The notes below the pieces were generated by a model, which had not been told where the DNA came from, made no database searches, and was given only the letters and a program-made list of their open reading frames with translations. DNA of 24,338 bases. Source: JADJQU01 sp035490315 (lineage in GTDB: Bacteria; Planctomycetota; UBA1135; GCA-002686595). The DNA lies in assembly GCA_035490315.1 (NCBI GenBank), contig DATHET010000311.1:1-24338 (forward strand). The letters run 5' to 3'. Shown here piece by piece: positions 7,697 to 17,647 of this stretch (position 1 is its first letter; every line of letters begins with the position of its first letter). Made by a program: the position numbers and the translations under genes.

Positions 7697-10600
7697 ATGA
7701 CCCGAGCTCTATCCGGCCGCCGCGCCCATGGGCCCGTGTCCATCCTCGCCGCACTCTGCCTCGCCTGCTTCGCCAGCCTGGCGCGCGCGCAGGAGGAACC
7801 GAGCGGCGGATTCCAGCAGGCGATGAACAGCGCGCAGCACGCGCTGGACTCCAAGGACCTCGAGCATGCTCGCGAGTGGATCGAGCGCGCGCTCGAGCGC
7901 GACCCGCGCTCGGTCGAAGCCTGGAGGTTGCGCGCGCGCTGGGCACGCGAGAAAGGCGAGCCCGATGAGCTGATCTACGCCCTGCACCTCGCCCTGCGCA
8001 ACGCGCGCGCCCAGAGGCTCGCGCCGGCCTTGATCGAAGAGCTTCGCGCGTCCGTGTTCGCCGAGGACCCGATCGCCAAGGACCTGCTCTCGCTCGACGT
8101 GGTCTTCTCGAAGAAGCTGATCGACCTGGCGGCGCGCTACGAGAAGGACGTGCGGCCTCACGCGGCGATCAAGGTCCTGAAGACCGTGCTCGCCCTCGAT
8201 CCTTCGAACGTGGCGGCGCAGACCTCGATCGAGCGCATCGCCGCGCGGCCCGACCCCAGTCTCGCCGGCGACGCCAAGCCCAAGGACCTCTTCGCCGACG
8301 TCTCGCGCGAGTGGATCACGGCTCACGACAAGCTGCATTCGACCTGGGACTCGCGCGCCACGCTGGAGCGCGAGAACTACATCACGATGACCGACGCGGG
8401 GTACGAGGTGCTCGTGCGCGCCGCCGAGGCGATGGAGCAGATGAACGCCTTCTACCGGCGCTTCTTCCGCTACGGCGCGGAAGAGGACGGCCGCAGCGTT
8501 CCGCGCATCGAGCTGCACATCTTCAAGGAACGCGCGGAATACCTGAAGCTCGGCATCGGTCCGCCGGTCGAATGGTCGGGCGGGCATTTCACCGGCGGCA
8601 GCGTCGAGACCTACATCGACGGCGGTTTCGACGGCATGACCCACACGCTGTTCCACGAAGCAGCCCACCAGTTCGTGTCGCTCGCGACTTCCGCGACGGG
8701 TTGGCTCAACGAAGGGCTGGCGTCGTTTTTCGAGGGCACGCGGATCTTGCCCAACGGCACAGTGCTCATGAACCTGCCGGCGAACCATCGGCTCTTCCCG
8801 CTCGCCGATCGGATGAGCAAGGGCTGGATGAGCGGCCCGACCGACGGCATTTCCGCCGACGGCAAAGGCGAGCCTGAGCGCGCGCCGACTTTCACGATCG
8901 TGCTCGAGGACAAATACCAGTGGGGCCCGCCCTGGTACGCGCCGACCTGGGGCGTGGTGTATTTCCTCTACAACTACCAGGACCCGGTCGACGGCCGCTT
9001 CGTCTACCGCAAGGCCTTCGGCGATTTCATCAACGCTTCCGGAGGCCGCGAAGGCGAGGGCGCGGTCGAGAACTTCGAGAAGGTCGTGCTCGCCAACCCG
9101 ATGCCGCCGATCAAGGGCTTCGAGCGGCCCGCGGGTTCCGCCGACGTCGCCTTGCCGAAGACGGCCAAGGAGCTCGACGATGTGTGGAAGGATTGGATCC
9201 TCGAGCTGCGCAAGGAGCAGCAGGGAAGCCTCGAGCTGGTGCGGCCCTACCTGCAATGGGCGCGCGCCGCGATGCTGGCCGGCGATCTCGAGGCGGCGCA
9301 GGAGCACTTCGAGAAGGGCCTGGTCGCCCTGCCTCAGGATCCCGACGTGCGTCTCGAGTTCGCGGCGCTGCTCGCGGATCGGCTCAAGAACTCCGACCGC
9401 GCGGCGAAGCTGGTCGAGAGCGCGCTGACCTTGCTGGAAACCGCGAAGACGCCGGACGTCAAGGCGATCCACGCCGCCGAGCGCCAGCTCGCGAAGTACG
9501 ACCCGAAACGCGAGACGCTGGAAGGCCTGCAGAAGGAGATGGCCGCCGCCGCGCGCGGCCTGGTCGAGCGCTACGTCGCCGCCGATCGCCCGCTGATGGT
9601 CATGGACGTGTCCTGGCGCCTCGGCACCGACCTCGGCGTCGGCGAGCTCTTCGCGCACTACGAAAGCGCCGCGCGCGCGAGCGGCAAGTCGCTGCGCATC
9701 TGGGATCTCGCCTACAACGAGAAGGACCTGACCGGCTGGACCGCGGCCGGCACCGGCTCGCCGTTCACGCCGAACGGCGTGTTCCTCGACGCGAAGTACT
9801 TGACCTTCGACTCGGAGATCTTCGATTACCAGGCGCTGACCCTCGAGCGCACGACCAGCGGCGACTTCTCGATGGAAGCCGAGATCCAGGCGGAGCGCGG
9901 CCAGGCGAACTTCGCCGGCTTCGTGTTCGGCCGCAAGGACCCGACGAGCTTCCACGGCCTGTTCTTCTTCCCCGGCAAGACCCAGGGCGCGACGGCTTCG
10001 GGCTATCTCGATCTGCTGTCGAGCTACGGCGCCGGAATGCCGAAGACCTGGCGCCACATCGCCGTCGACACCAAGCCCAAGGAAGGCGCGTCGAGCGCGG
10101 GTACCTGGCACAAGCTGCGCGTCGACGTCGCCGGCCGCGACGTCGACTTGTGGTTCGACGGCGTGCTGCTCGCGACCCAGGAGTTCTCGAGCATCGACGT
10201 CCTGCGCGGGAGCTTCGGCCTGATGATCGGCCGCGGCGCCGCGCGCTTCCGCAACGTGCGCTATCTGGCCAGCGATCCGCGCGACCCCGCGGCCTCGATC
10301 GAGCGCGCGATTCGATTGAGCAAGCTCGCGACGCGCACGCCCGAGCAGACCGGCAGCTACATCGGCATGATTCCGCCCTGGCCGAAGACCACGTCCTGGG
10401 TGCAGGACGGGCGCAAGAGCTGGGAAGAGGTCGGCCGCGCTCCGCAGCTGCTCGTGTTCGCGTCGCAACTGCAGAACGACAACCAGCGCATGGACGAATG
10501 GCTCACGTCCTTCGAGGCCGATGCGCGCCGCTATGGCTTGAAAGTGGTCGTGATCTTCTCGGTCAACGACGAGCGGACTCTGTCCGAGTACCTGAAGACC

Positions 10601-11437
10601 CATCCGATGCCCGGCGCGATCGCACTCGACTACCGCGCGCCCAAGGCCACGGGAATCGGCGAGAGCTTCGAGAAGTTTTTCATCCGCCGCTTCAATCTTC
10701 CGCGCATCCTGCTGCTCGATCTCGATCAACGCGTGGTATGGGAGGGCGATCCGGGCTTGCAGACCGCGAAGGTCTGGAAAGAGGGCGACGGCTCCTTCGT
10801 GGACACTCCGCTCGAGGATCTCGTCGCGCGCCACAAGCTCGACAAGCTGCCCGATTTCCAGAGCCAGTGGGCCCAGACGGCTGTGCCGGCGCTCGCGCGC
10901 GGCGATATTGCGACTGCATTGCCGATCCTGCGCTCGTCCCGCGACTTCGAACCCAATCTGTTTCCAGACGTCGCGTCGGCCCAGGCGATCCTTGGGACAT
11001 TGGAGTCCGCCGTCAGCGGACTCACGACCACGGCCAAGGCGCTCGCTCGCGAGAAGGCCGAGCCGGCTCTCGCGGTGCTCGTCGAGTGGAGCGCTGCGTT
11101 CGAGATCGAGCAGACTCCCAAGCTCGCCAAGGACCTCAAGCCATTCCTCGAATCGAAGACCTGCAAGGATTGGGCATCGGCGCAGAAGGCCTGCACGCGC
11201 TGGAAGAACGTCATGGGCCGGCGCGACGCGGACGCCCACGCGGCGGGGGAGGAACTGATCGCGACGATCACGGGACTTTCGGGCGTCCTTCCGAGTGAGT
11301 TCGGCGCCGAATTGAAAGCCGCGCGCGACGCGAAGGATACGGCGCGTTTCGAAGCGCTGGTTGCTGAGTGCGATTCGAGACCCAGGCAATGGCTCGCGAA
11401 ATACTTCGCGTGGAGCGGAATTCCGCAAGCGCGGTAA
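7697..11437 (+). CDS. Large secreted multidomain protein: TPR, gluzincin-type peptidase, DUF1080-like and thioredoxin-like segments
   Basis: The 1246-residue protein begins with a signal peptide (hydrophobic stretch about residues 15-30, cleavage probably after ARA), so it is exported. Residues about 35-180 look like tetratricopeptide repeats. The central domain carries HEAAHQ with H320, E321 and H324, followed by WLNEGLASFFEG with E339. This is the zinc-ligand pattern of gluzincin metallopeptidases, as in the planctomycete DUF1570 proteins. TPR-like helices return near residues 515-600. Residues about 666-855 resemble a DUF1080/concanavalin-like domain (LTGW, GFVFGRKD, WHKLRVDVAGRDVDLWFDGVLL, RFRNVRYL). 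Residues about 885-1020 resemble a thioredoxin/AhpC fold but have no CxxC motif, so redox catalysis is unlikely. The substrate is unknown. Domain calls are by eye. Confidence 0.85.
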   Translation: MTRALSGRRAHGPVSILAALCLACFASLARAQEEPSGGFQQAMNSAQHALDSKDLEHAREWIERALERDPRSVEAWRLRARWAREKGEPDELIYALHLALRNARAQRLAPALIEELRASVFAEDPIAKDLLSLDVVFSKKLIDLAARYEKDVRPHAAIKVLKTVLALDPSNVAAQTSIERIAARPDPSLAGDAKPKDLFADVSREWITAHDKLHSTWDSRATLERENYITMTDAGYEVLVRAAEAMEQMNAFYRRFFRYGAEEDGRSVPRIELHIFKERAEYLKLGIGPPVEWSGGHFTGGSVETYIDGGFDGMTHTLFHEAAHQFVSLATSATGWLNEGLASFFEGTRILPNGTVLMNLPANHRLFPLADRMSKGWMSGPTDGISADGKGEPERAPTFTIVLEDKYQWGPPWYAPTWGVVYFLYNYQDPVDGRFVYRKAFGDFINASGGREGEGAVENFEKVVLANPMPPIKGFERPAGSADVALPKTAKELDDVWKDWILELRKEQQGSLELVRPYLQWARAAMLAGDLEAAQEHFEKGLVALPQDPDVRLEFAALLADRLKNSDRAAKLVESALTLLETAKTPDVKAIHAAERQLAKYDPKRETLEGLQKEMAAAARGLVERYVAADRPLMVMDVSWRLGTDLGVGELFAHYESAARASGKSLRIWDLAYNEKDLTGWTAAGTGSPFTPNGVFLDAKYLTFDSEIFDYQALTLERTTSGDFSMEAEIQAERGQANFAGFVFGRKDPTSFHGLFFFPGKTQGATASGYLDLLSSYGAGMPKTWRHIAVDTKPKEGASSAGTWHKLRVDVAGRDVDLWFDGVLLATQEFSSIDVLRGSFGLMIGRGAARFRNVRYLASDPRDPAASIERAIRLSKLATRTPEQTGSYIGMIPPWPKTTSWVQDGRKSWEEVGRAPQLLVFASQLQNDNQRMDEWLTSFEADARRYGLKVVVIFSVNDERTLSEYLKTHPMPGAIALDYRAPKATGIGESFEKFFIRRFNLPRILLLDLDQRVVWEGDPGLQTAKVWKEGDGSFVDTPLEDLVARHKLDKLPDFQSQWAQTAVPALARGDIATALPILRSSRDFEPNLFPDVASAQAILGTLESAVSGLTTTAKALAREKAEPALAVLVEWSAAFEIEQTPKLAKDLKPFLESKTCKDWASAQKACTRWKNVMGRRDADAHAAGEELIATITGLSGVLPSEFGAELKAARDAKDTARFEALVAECDSRPRQWLAKYFAWSGIPQAR

Positions 11438-11442
11438 CTGCG

Positions 11443-11483
11443 GGTACCCGGTATTCCACCACCATCCTGAACCGGCGCCTTAC
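11443..11483. repeat. 41-bp core repeat, copy A
   Basis: The repeat begins GGTACCCGGTATTCC and ends CTGAACCGGCGCCTTAC. It starts five bases after the stop codon of the 1246-residue protein gene. It is identical to copy B over all 41 bases. The interior can fold: CCGGT(A)TTC pairs with GAACCGG across a 12-base loop, with one bulged A. It lies 57 bases beyond the stop of the minus-strand gene 11969-11541. Confidence 0.9.
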
Positions 11484-11540
11484 GCGCTCACCATCCGTGC
11501 CGACCGGGAGTGCAGCGGATGCGACACGAAACGCTGCTCC

Positions 11541-11969
11541 TCACATCCCGAGGATGCGCAACCACTCGTCCTGTTCGTAGAACTCGTCGCAGGCATCGGC
11601 GAGCTCGTTCAACATCGCCGCGATCGCGGCACGATCCCGATCGAGCGCGACGGGGTCGACTTGCAACATGACCACGTCGAGATTCAGCAGGGAATAGATC
11701 TCCGCTGGATTCAGTTGCGGAATCCTGGCCGCCGCATCCCTCCACGCAGCAATCACGCGCTTGCCGACGAGCCTCGGGATGTCCTGGAATGCGATGTGGT
11801 CGTAGCTCGGAAAGTGCTGGGCCAGGATCCCCTCCGCCCGGATGAAGGCCTCCTCCTCGATGAACAGGCAGCCTTCTTGCCAGTGCTTTTGCGAGTACTT
11901 TCCCGCGCCGACCTCGACGTAGTTCGTCGAATCCAACTCCGCTCTGCTGCGATAGATCCGGTAGTCCAT
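11541..11969 (-). CDS. Hypothetical protein, repeat-array copy 1
   Basis: I do not recognise this 142-residue family. The protein begins MDYRIYRSRAELD and contains HWQEGCLFIEEEAF, HFPSYDHIAFQDIPRLVGKRV and a C-terminal acidic helix-like LNELADACDEFYEQDEW. It has no signal peptide or membrane helix, is mildly acidic and is probably a compact cytoplasmic protein. About 109 of 141 aligned residues match copy 2 (hand count) with no internal gap. The ATG at 11969 lies 21 bases after core B. In frame upstream, the codons run through core B (APVQDGGGIPGT) to a TGA, so ATG is the only standard start; GGAAGG about 15 bases upstream is a poor ribosome site. Small duplicated acidic proteins of this kind can be immunity proteins or cassette cargo, but nothing here shows that. 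Confidence 0.7.
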   Translation of the reverse strand: MDYRIYRSRAELDSTNYVEVGAGKYSQKHWQEGCLFIEEEAFIRAEGILAQHFPSYDHIAFQDIPRLVGKRVIAAWRDAAARIPQLNPAEIYSLLNLDVVMLQVDPVALDRDRAAIAAMLNELADACDEFYEQDEWLRILGM

Positions 11970-11990
11970 GGCATCGCAGTCTTGCCTTCC

Positions 11991-12031
11991 GGTACCCGGT
12001 ATTCCACCACCATCCTGAACCGGCGCCTTAC
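11991..12031. repeat. 41-bp core repeat, copy B
   Basis: Identical in all 41 bases to copy A. It lies between the two gene copies: 57 bases past the stop of copy 2 (12089) and 21 bases before the start of copy 1 (11969). On the minus strand it is translatable in frame with copy 1, but an in-frame TGA lies six bases upstream of it. Confidence 0.9.
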
Positions 12032-12065
12032 CCGTTCATTCCCCGCGCCGACCGGACGTACAGCG

Positions 12066-12080
12066 GATTCGCCACGAATC
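12066..12080 (-). terminator. Small hairpin downstream of the fusion gene
   Basis: GATTCG and CGAATC form a perfect 6-bp stem with a three-base loop, starting 8 bases after the stop of the 14446-12089 gene. There is no T-run, so it is not a classical intrinsic terminator. The equivalent trailer of copy 1 pairs less well. Confidence 0.3.
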
Positions 12081-12088
12081 GCCGCTCC

Positions 12089-14446
12089 TCACACCCCGAG
12101 GATGCGCACCCACTCGTCGCGCTCGTAGAACTCGTCGCAGGCATCGGCAAGCTCGTTCAACATCGCCGCGATCAGGGAGCGATCCCGACCGATCGCGACT
12201 AGATCGGGTCCGAACGGGACCGAATCGAGATTCAGAAGGGAATGGATCTCGGCTGTGCTGAGCTGCGGAATCCTCGCGGCTGCATCCCTCCACGCAGCGA
12301 TCACGCGCTTGCCGACGAGTCTCGGGATGTCCTGGAACGCGAGGTGGTCGTAGCTCGGAAAATGCTTGCCCAGGATCCCCTCTGCCACGAAAAAAGCCTC
12401 CTCTTCGATGAACAGGCAGCCCTCCTGCCAATGCTCACCCGAAAACTTCCCCGCGCCGATCTCGATGAACGCGCTCGAGCTGAACTCCGCTTTGCTTCGA
12501 TAGATCCGATAGTCCTGCCCTCTGGTACCCGGTATTCCACCACCATCCTGAACCGACGCCTTACCCGGGGGGCGTTCGCGGACCTTCGTGCGCTGGAGCG
12601 CCAGGATCACGGCGCGGCGCAAGAAGATTTCCTTGATGCCGCGCGGCGCACCAAGACCCATGCGCTGCAGTGCGGAGTCGAATACCGTCGTGGGGCGAGC
12701 GCCGACGACTCGAGCAGCGATTGCGAGGCGGCCGCGCAGCGTCGAGGATTCCTTCTTCAGCCATTGCAGCGCGGGCATCAGTCGCTGCTCCTCGGCGTCG
12801 AAGTCGGTTCCTAATGGAAACGCGGGCAGGAATCCTCGAGTAGCGAGCGGCTCGAGGCGCGTCGCGAGGTGCTCCGGCGTGTTTGTGCGTGCACGATCGG
12901 GAACGCGCCAGTCAGGCGGGAGCTTTCCGACGGCCTTGGCGCGCTCGACGAGCCCATCCTGGAAGCGCGCATCCGCGATCTGAATCATCGCCGTCGCGAC
13001 TTCGAAATCGGTGCGGCCGCGCAAGTCCGCGATGCCGTACTCCGTGATCACGATGTCGCGCAGGTGCCGCGGAATCGTCGTCGAGCCGTAGCTGAACAAG
13101 ATGTTGGATTCGAAGCCGCGCGTGCTCTCGTACGTCGAGCGCAGGAGCAGGATCGAGCGCGCGCCCGCCAGCTCGTGGGCCATGGCGACGAAGTTGTATT
13201 GGCCGCCGACCCCGCTGACCACGCGGCCGTCTTCGAGCCCGTCGGACGCAACCGCGCCGAAGATCGTCGCCTTCATGCAGCTGTTGATGAAACGCGCATC
13301 GCGCAGCCGGCGCCGCACGAGCTCCTCCTCGCCGTAGATGTCGTTGATGCGCGCGACGGACGTCATCAGGAACAGCTCGCGCTCGTTTTCCGGCAGATCG
13401 TGCAGCGCGCGATAGAAAGCTTCCGGTCCGAGGAAAAACGCGGCCTGCATCACAGGCCCCGCGTCGCCGTCGGCGCGCCGGCGGATCACGCCTGCGCGGT
13501 ACAGCGTCATCAAGCCCCAACTGAACATCTCGCTGGAGCCGAAGAGCCCGCGCACGAAGCGCTCGCGGCCGCCGAGCCGCTCGATCAAGACCTGACTGGT
13601 GCCGCCGTCGACTGCGCGCAGACCCTCGGAGAATGTCGCAGGCTCGGTGTGTCGAACGCGCAACCAATGCGCGACCGCGTCGCCGAAAGCGCCGATGCCG
13701 AGCTGCAGCGTCCCGCCGTCCTTGACCAGCGACGCCGCGAGCACACCGATCGCGTGATCGGCAAGCTCGACCGCCGGACTCGGCACGCCGAAGAGCCGCT
13801 GCTCGTACATCGGCGCGTCGAGCAGCACGTCGAAGAAGTCCGCGCCGACCTCGGCGTCGTGCAGCATGAAGGGCAGCTTGCGATTGACCATCCCCGCCAC
13901 GACGCAGGGCACGCCGCTCGCCCGCATCGCTCGCGCGAGGTCGAGCGTGATGTCGGGATTGCAGCTCAGGCTGTAGCGGCCGCCGCGCTCGCTCACCATG
14001 CACAGGATCGCGTTGACGCCGCGCGCGAGAACGTCGCGCGTGACGTGAGTGTAGTTCGTGCTGATGTAATTCTGCTGCGCCGCCTGCAGGTCGAGCATCG
14101 CGCCAGCGCGGAAATAGAATTCGAAGAGCCGGATGTTCGCGGGCAAATCGCCCGCGCGAAGATCGCGCAGGTAGTCGAGCTCGGGCACGCCGTCGAAAGC
14201 GCGCTTCACCACCGGCTCGAGGAAGCGCCGCTCGAGATCCTTGTGCGGACGAGGGATCTCCAGCGACAGAGCCGTGGTGATGTCCAGCGACAGGCTCGCA
14301 TCGGATTTCACCCGCGCGTAGAGCGCGTTGATCAACGCCACGGGCTTGCCAAGTCCGAGCGGCGTGCCGCACGCCACCGCCGGACCGACGCGGGCCAGGA
14401 TGGCTTCGACAGCTTCCTTAGCGTCGGATGTGCGCAGGGTGCTCAT
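12089..14446 (-). CDS. Acetyl-CoA hydrolase/transferase family protein fused in frame to array copy 2
   Basis: The 785 residues have two parts. Residues 1 to about 627 are an acetyl-CoA hydrolase/CoA-transferase: NPDITLDLARAM, LQLGIGAFGDAV, SGVGGQYNF (G412-Q416) and ITEYGIADLRGRTDF are family motifs, and FPLGTDFDAEEQRLMPAL is near the usual C-terminus. Such enzymes hydrolyse acyl-CoA or move CoA between acids. Residues 628-641 are encoded by core repeat C (ASVQDGGGIPGT). Residues 645-785 are a copy of the hypothetical protein also encoded at 11969-11541. No stop or ATG separates the parts. Relative to copy 1, copy 2 lacks five codons that include the start ATG. The gene starts 31 bases after the pyrG stop, with GGCGA as a weak ribosome site, so it is probably in one operon with kdsB and pyrG. 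Confidence 0.8.
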   Translation of the reverse strand: MSTLRTSDAKEAVEAILARVGPAVACGTPLGLGKPVALINALYARVKSDASLSLDITTALSLEIPRPHKDLERRFLEPVVKRAFDGVPELDYLRDLRAGDLPANIRLFEFYFRAGAMLDLQAAQQNYISTNYTHVTRDVLARGVNAILCMVSERGGRYSLSCNPDITLDLARAMRASGVPCVVAGMVNRKLPFMLHDAEVGADFFDVLLDAPMYEQRLFGVPSPAVELADHAIGVLAASLVKDGGTLQLGIGAFGDAVAHWLRVRHTEPATFSEGLRAVDGGTSQVLIERLGGRERFVRGLFGSSEMFSWGLMTLYRAGVIRRRADGDAGPVMQAAFFLGPEAFYRALHDLPENERELFLMTSVARINDIYGEEELVRRRLRDARFINSCMKATIFGAVASDGLEDGRVVSGVGGQYNFVAMAHELAGARSILLLRSTYESTRGFESNILFSYGSTTIPRHLRDIVITEYGIADLRGRTDFEVATAMIQIADARFQDGLVERAKAVGKLPPDWRVPDRARTNTPEHLATRLEPLATRGFLPAFPLGTDFDAEEQRLMPALQWLKKESSTLRGRLAIAARVVGARPTTVFDSALQRMGLGAPRGIKEIFLRRAVILALQRTKVRERPPGKASVQDGGGIPGTRGQDYRIYRSKAEFSSSAFIEIGAGKFSGEHWQEGCLFIEEEAFFVAEGILGKHFPSYDHLAFQDIPRLVGKRVIAAWRDAAARIPQLSTAEIHSLLNLDSVPFGPDLVAIGRDRSLIAAMLNELADACDEFYERDEWVRILGV
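12524..12564. repeat. 41-bp core repeat, copy C
   Basis: It matches copies A and B at 40 of 41 positions (one G to A change in GAACCGA). It lies at the junction between the acetyl-CoA hydrolase part and the hypothetical-protein part of the 14446-12089 gene and is read there as coding sequence. Similarity to copy B stops soon after its right end, marking this as the boundary of the array. Confidence 0.9.
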
Positions 14447-14477
14447 CCGATCGCCTGCTCGAGCACCGGCCTCTGCT

Positions 14478-16166
<1,689 letters not shown>

Positions 16167-16203
16167 GGAGGGATCCGTGAGAGTCGGGCGTAGAAAAATC
16201 CAT

Positions 16204-16962
16204 TCAAGCCACGCCGCGGGCGTGGCAGCGGGCAACGAAGGCTTCGTATTCGGCGCGCGTGTCGATGCCGAGCGGCGCATGGCTCGCATCGAGCACGCGC
16301 AGCTTCAAGCCGGCCTCGAGCCAGCGCAGCTGCTCGAGGTTCTCGATCGCTTCCAGCGCGCTGACCGGCATCTCGCAGAAGTGCCTGAGGGCCGCGGGCC
16401 GGAAGGCGTACACGCCGACGTGGCGGCGCGAGAGGCTGGCGGCGGCCGCTGAACCCGCTCGCGCATGGACCGCGCAAGGAATCGCGGCGCGCGAAAAGTA
16501 CAGGGCATCCCCGCGAGCGTCGCGCACGACCTTGACGATCTGCGGCGAGGCCAGCTCGTCGGGATGGGCGAAGGCGGCGCACAGCGTGGCGATCTGCAGC
16601 TCGGGATCGGAGAAGGCGCGCACCAGGCGCGTGAGGTCCTCGCGCGCGAGCTCGGGCTCGTCGCCCTGGACGTTGACCACCGTGTCGAAATCGCCGAAGC
16701 CCAGGGTGTCGACGGCTTCGCGCACGCGGTCGGTGCCGCTGCAATGGTCGGCGCGGGTCATCACGGCCTCGATGCCGGCCTGCTCGAGGGCTTCGACGAT
16801 CTCGCGGCTGTCGGTGGCGACGACCACGCGCTCGAAGACTCCGGTCGAGATCGCGTTGCGAGCCGAATGCTCGATCAAGGTCCTGCCCGTCTCCGCGAGC
16901 AACATCTTTCGCGCCAGGCGCGTCGATTGCAGACGAGCGGGGAGGATGGCCGCCGCCTTCAA
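16204..16962 (-). CDS. kdsB: 3-deoxy-manno-octulosonate cytidylyltransferase KdsB
   Basis: This enzyme activates Kdo with CTP to give CMP-Kdo for lipopolysaccharide inner core synthesis in the cytoplasm. The 252 residues match the family (E. coli 248). Visible motifs are ILPARLQSTRLARKML (nucleotide-binding signature), VVVATDSREI, the MTRADHCSGTDRVREA stretch, VNVQGDEPE, and LYFSRAAIPC. The reading frame begins with TTG at 16962. No in-frame ATG precedes the signature, and GGA about 12 bases upstream is a weak ribosome site. The neighbouring pyrG gene supplies CTP, and kdsB-pyrG pairs are common in Gram-negative bacteria. Its presence implies a Kdo-containing outer membrane. Confidence 0.94.
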   Translation of the reverse strand: MKAAAILPARLQSTRLARKMLLAETGRTLIEHSARNAISTGVFERVVVATDSREIVEALEQAGIEAVMTRADHCSGTDRVREAVDTLGFGDFDTVVNVQGDEPELAREDLTRLVRAFSDPELQIATLCAAFAHPDELASPQIVKVVRDARGDALYFSRAAIPCAVHARAGSAAAASLSRRHVGVYAFRPAALRHFCEMPVSALEAIENLEQLRWLEAGLKLRVLDASHAPLGIDTRAEYEAFVARCHARGVA

Positions 16963-17020
16963 TGGCGAAGTTCCGTCCAGCAGTGCCGCGTCGCGTTCGA
17001 GAGGGGCATCGCCACGTGGA

Positions 17021-17647
17021 TTACTTGCCGCCCTTCTTGGCGTCGTTCTTCTGATATTCCGGAACCTTGAACGGCAGTGTGCCCGGCTGGGCGCGCACCG
17101 CCTGGAATCCCGGTGTCGCGTTGTAGGTCTGGATGAACGCGGTCTTCATCGTGATCAGGCGCTTGGCCTGGTTGCCCTTGACCCCCACGGGTGCCGCGAT
17201 GAAGCTCGTGCCGTCTGGCCCGACCATCTGCAGCGACCAGCCGAGCGAGCCCTGGGCCATCTCCGGCGCGTTGCCCGGCTTCACTTCCTTCGACCAGCCC
17301 TGGTCGTCCAGGTAGGCGATCAAGCCCGTCATCCACTCGTCGGTGGTGACCTTGCGGCTGGGGTCGCTGCGGACCTTGGAGTACTGGCTGAGGTGCGAAG
17401 TGTGGGACTCGTTGACCAGCTCCAGCCGCGCGCCGGTCTTGTAGTCGACCATGCGCAGCAGATAAGCGGGGCCGTCGTGCTTCGTTGGCTCGTCCGTCTC
17501 GGGAGCATCCGAGAGGCCGCCGATGCCTCCGACGCCGCTGGAGCTGGCATTCACCGGCTCAGGTGCAGCGTTCTTTTCGGAGGGGGACGTGCAGCCGAAT
17601 CCGAGCAGGATCAGCGCACACGACAGGCAATGCAGGGCGAACTTCAT
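17021..17647 (-). CDS. Probable small lipoprotein, function unknown
   Basis: The 208 residues begin with a type II-like signal sequence (MKFALHCLSCALILLGFGC). C19 is the likely lipidated cysteine, although the residues before it (GFG) depart from the usual lipobox. A low-complexity Ser/Gly/Pro linker reaches about residue 50. The folded part (about 60-195) starts YLLRMVDYKTGARLELVNES and includes DEWMTGLIAYLDDQGW. The tail is lysine-rich (KNDAKKGGK). No family was recognised. GAGG four bases before the ATG is a ribosome-site match. It lies 58 bases upstream of kdsB on the same strand, so it may share a transcript with kdsB-pyrG. Confidence 0.75.
   Translation of the reverse strand: MKFALHCLSCALILLGFGCTSPSEKNAAPEPVNASSSGVGGIGGLSDAPETDEPTKHDGPAYLLRMVDYKTGARLELVNESHTSHLSQYSKVRSDPSRKVTTDEWMTGLIAYLDDQGWSKEVKPGNAPEMAQGSLGWSLQMVGPDGTSFIAAPVGVKGNQAKRLITMKTAFIQTYNATPGFQAVRAQPGTLPFKVPEYQKNDAKKGGK

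Larger units (their letters stand above)
11443..12564. repeat. Tandem repeat-gene array (three cores, two gene copies)
   Basis: Read on the minus strand the order is core C, gene copy 2, 57-bp trailer, core B, gene copy 1, 57-bp trailer, core A. Core starts are 548 and 533 bp apart. The 15-bp difference equals one indel just before the second codon of copy 1, so the units are otherwise colinear. Trailers 11484-11540 and 12032-12088 have exactly the same length and clear similarity. The cores are far better conserved than the genes, which suggests either that they are exchanged or conserved independently, or that they are the active part of the unit. Confidence 0.85.

Noticed and set aside
7709..11428. 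A 1239-codon open frame antisense to the large secreted protein gene
   Set aside because: It mirrors the real gene codon by codon, is rich in Arg/Glu/Asp/His of the kind produced by reading GC-rich codons backwards, and shows no domain or signal peptide. The sense frame has a signal peptide, peptidase motif and ribosome site.
11443..12564. CRISPR array
   Set aside because: Only three repeats are present, spaced more than 530 bp apart, with coding sequence between them.
11443..12564. Classical integron cassette array
   Set aside because: The order repeat-gene-repeat fits, but GTTRRRY and RYYYAAC ends are not found at the cores, and no integrase gene is in the window. Kept only as an analogy.
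16167..16289. Upstream extension of PyrG by 41 codons
   Set aside because: The extension overlaps the end of kdsB, and its residues show no CTP synthase similarity. The canonical MVKHIFITGG start is at 16166.
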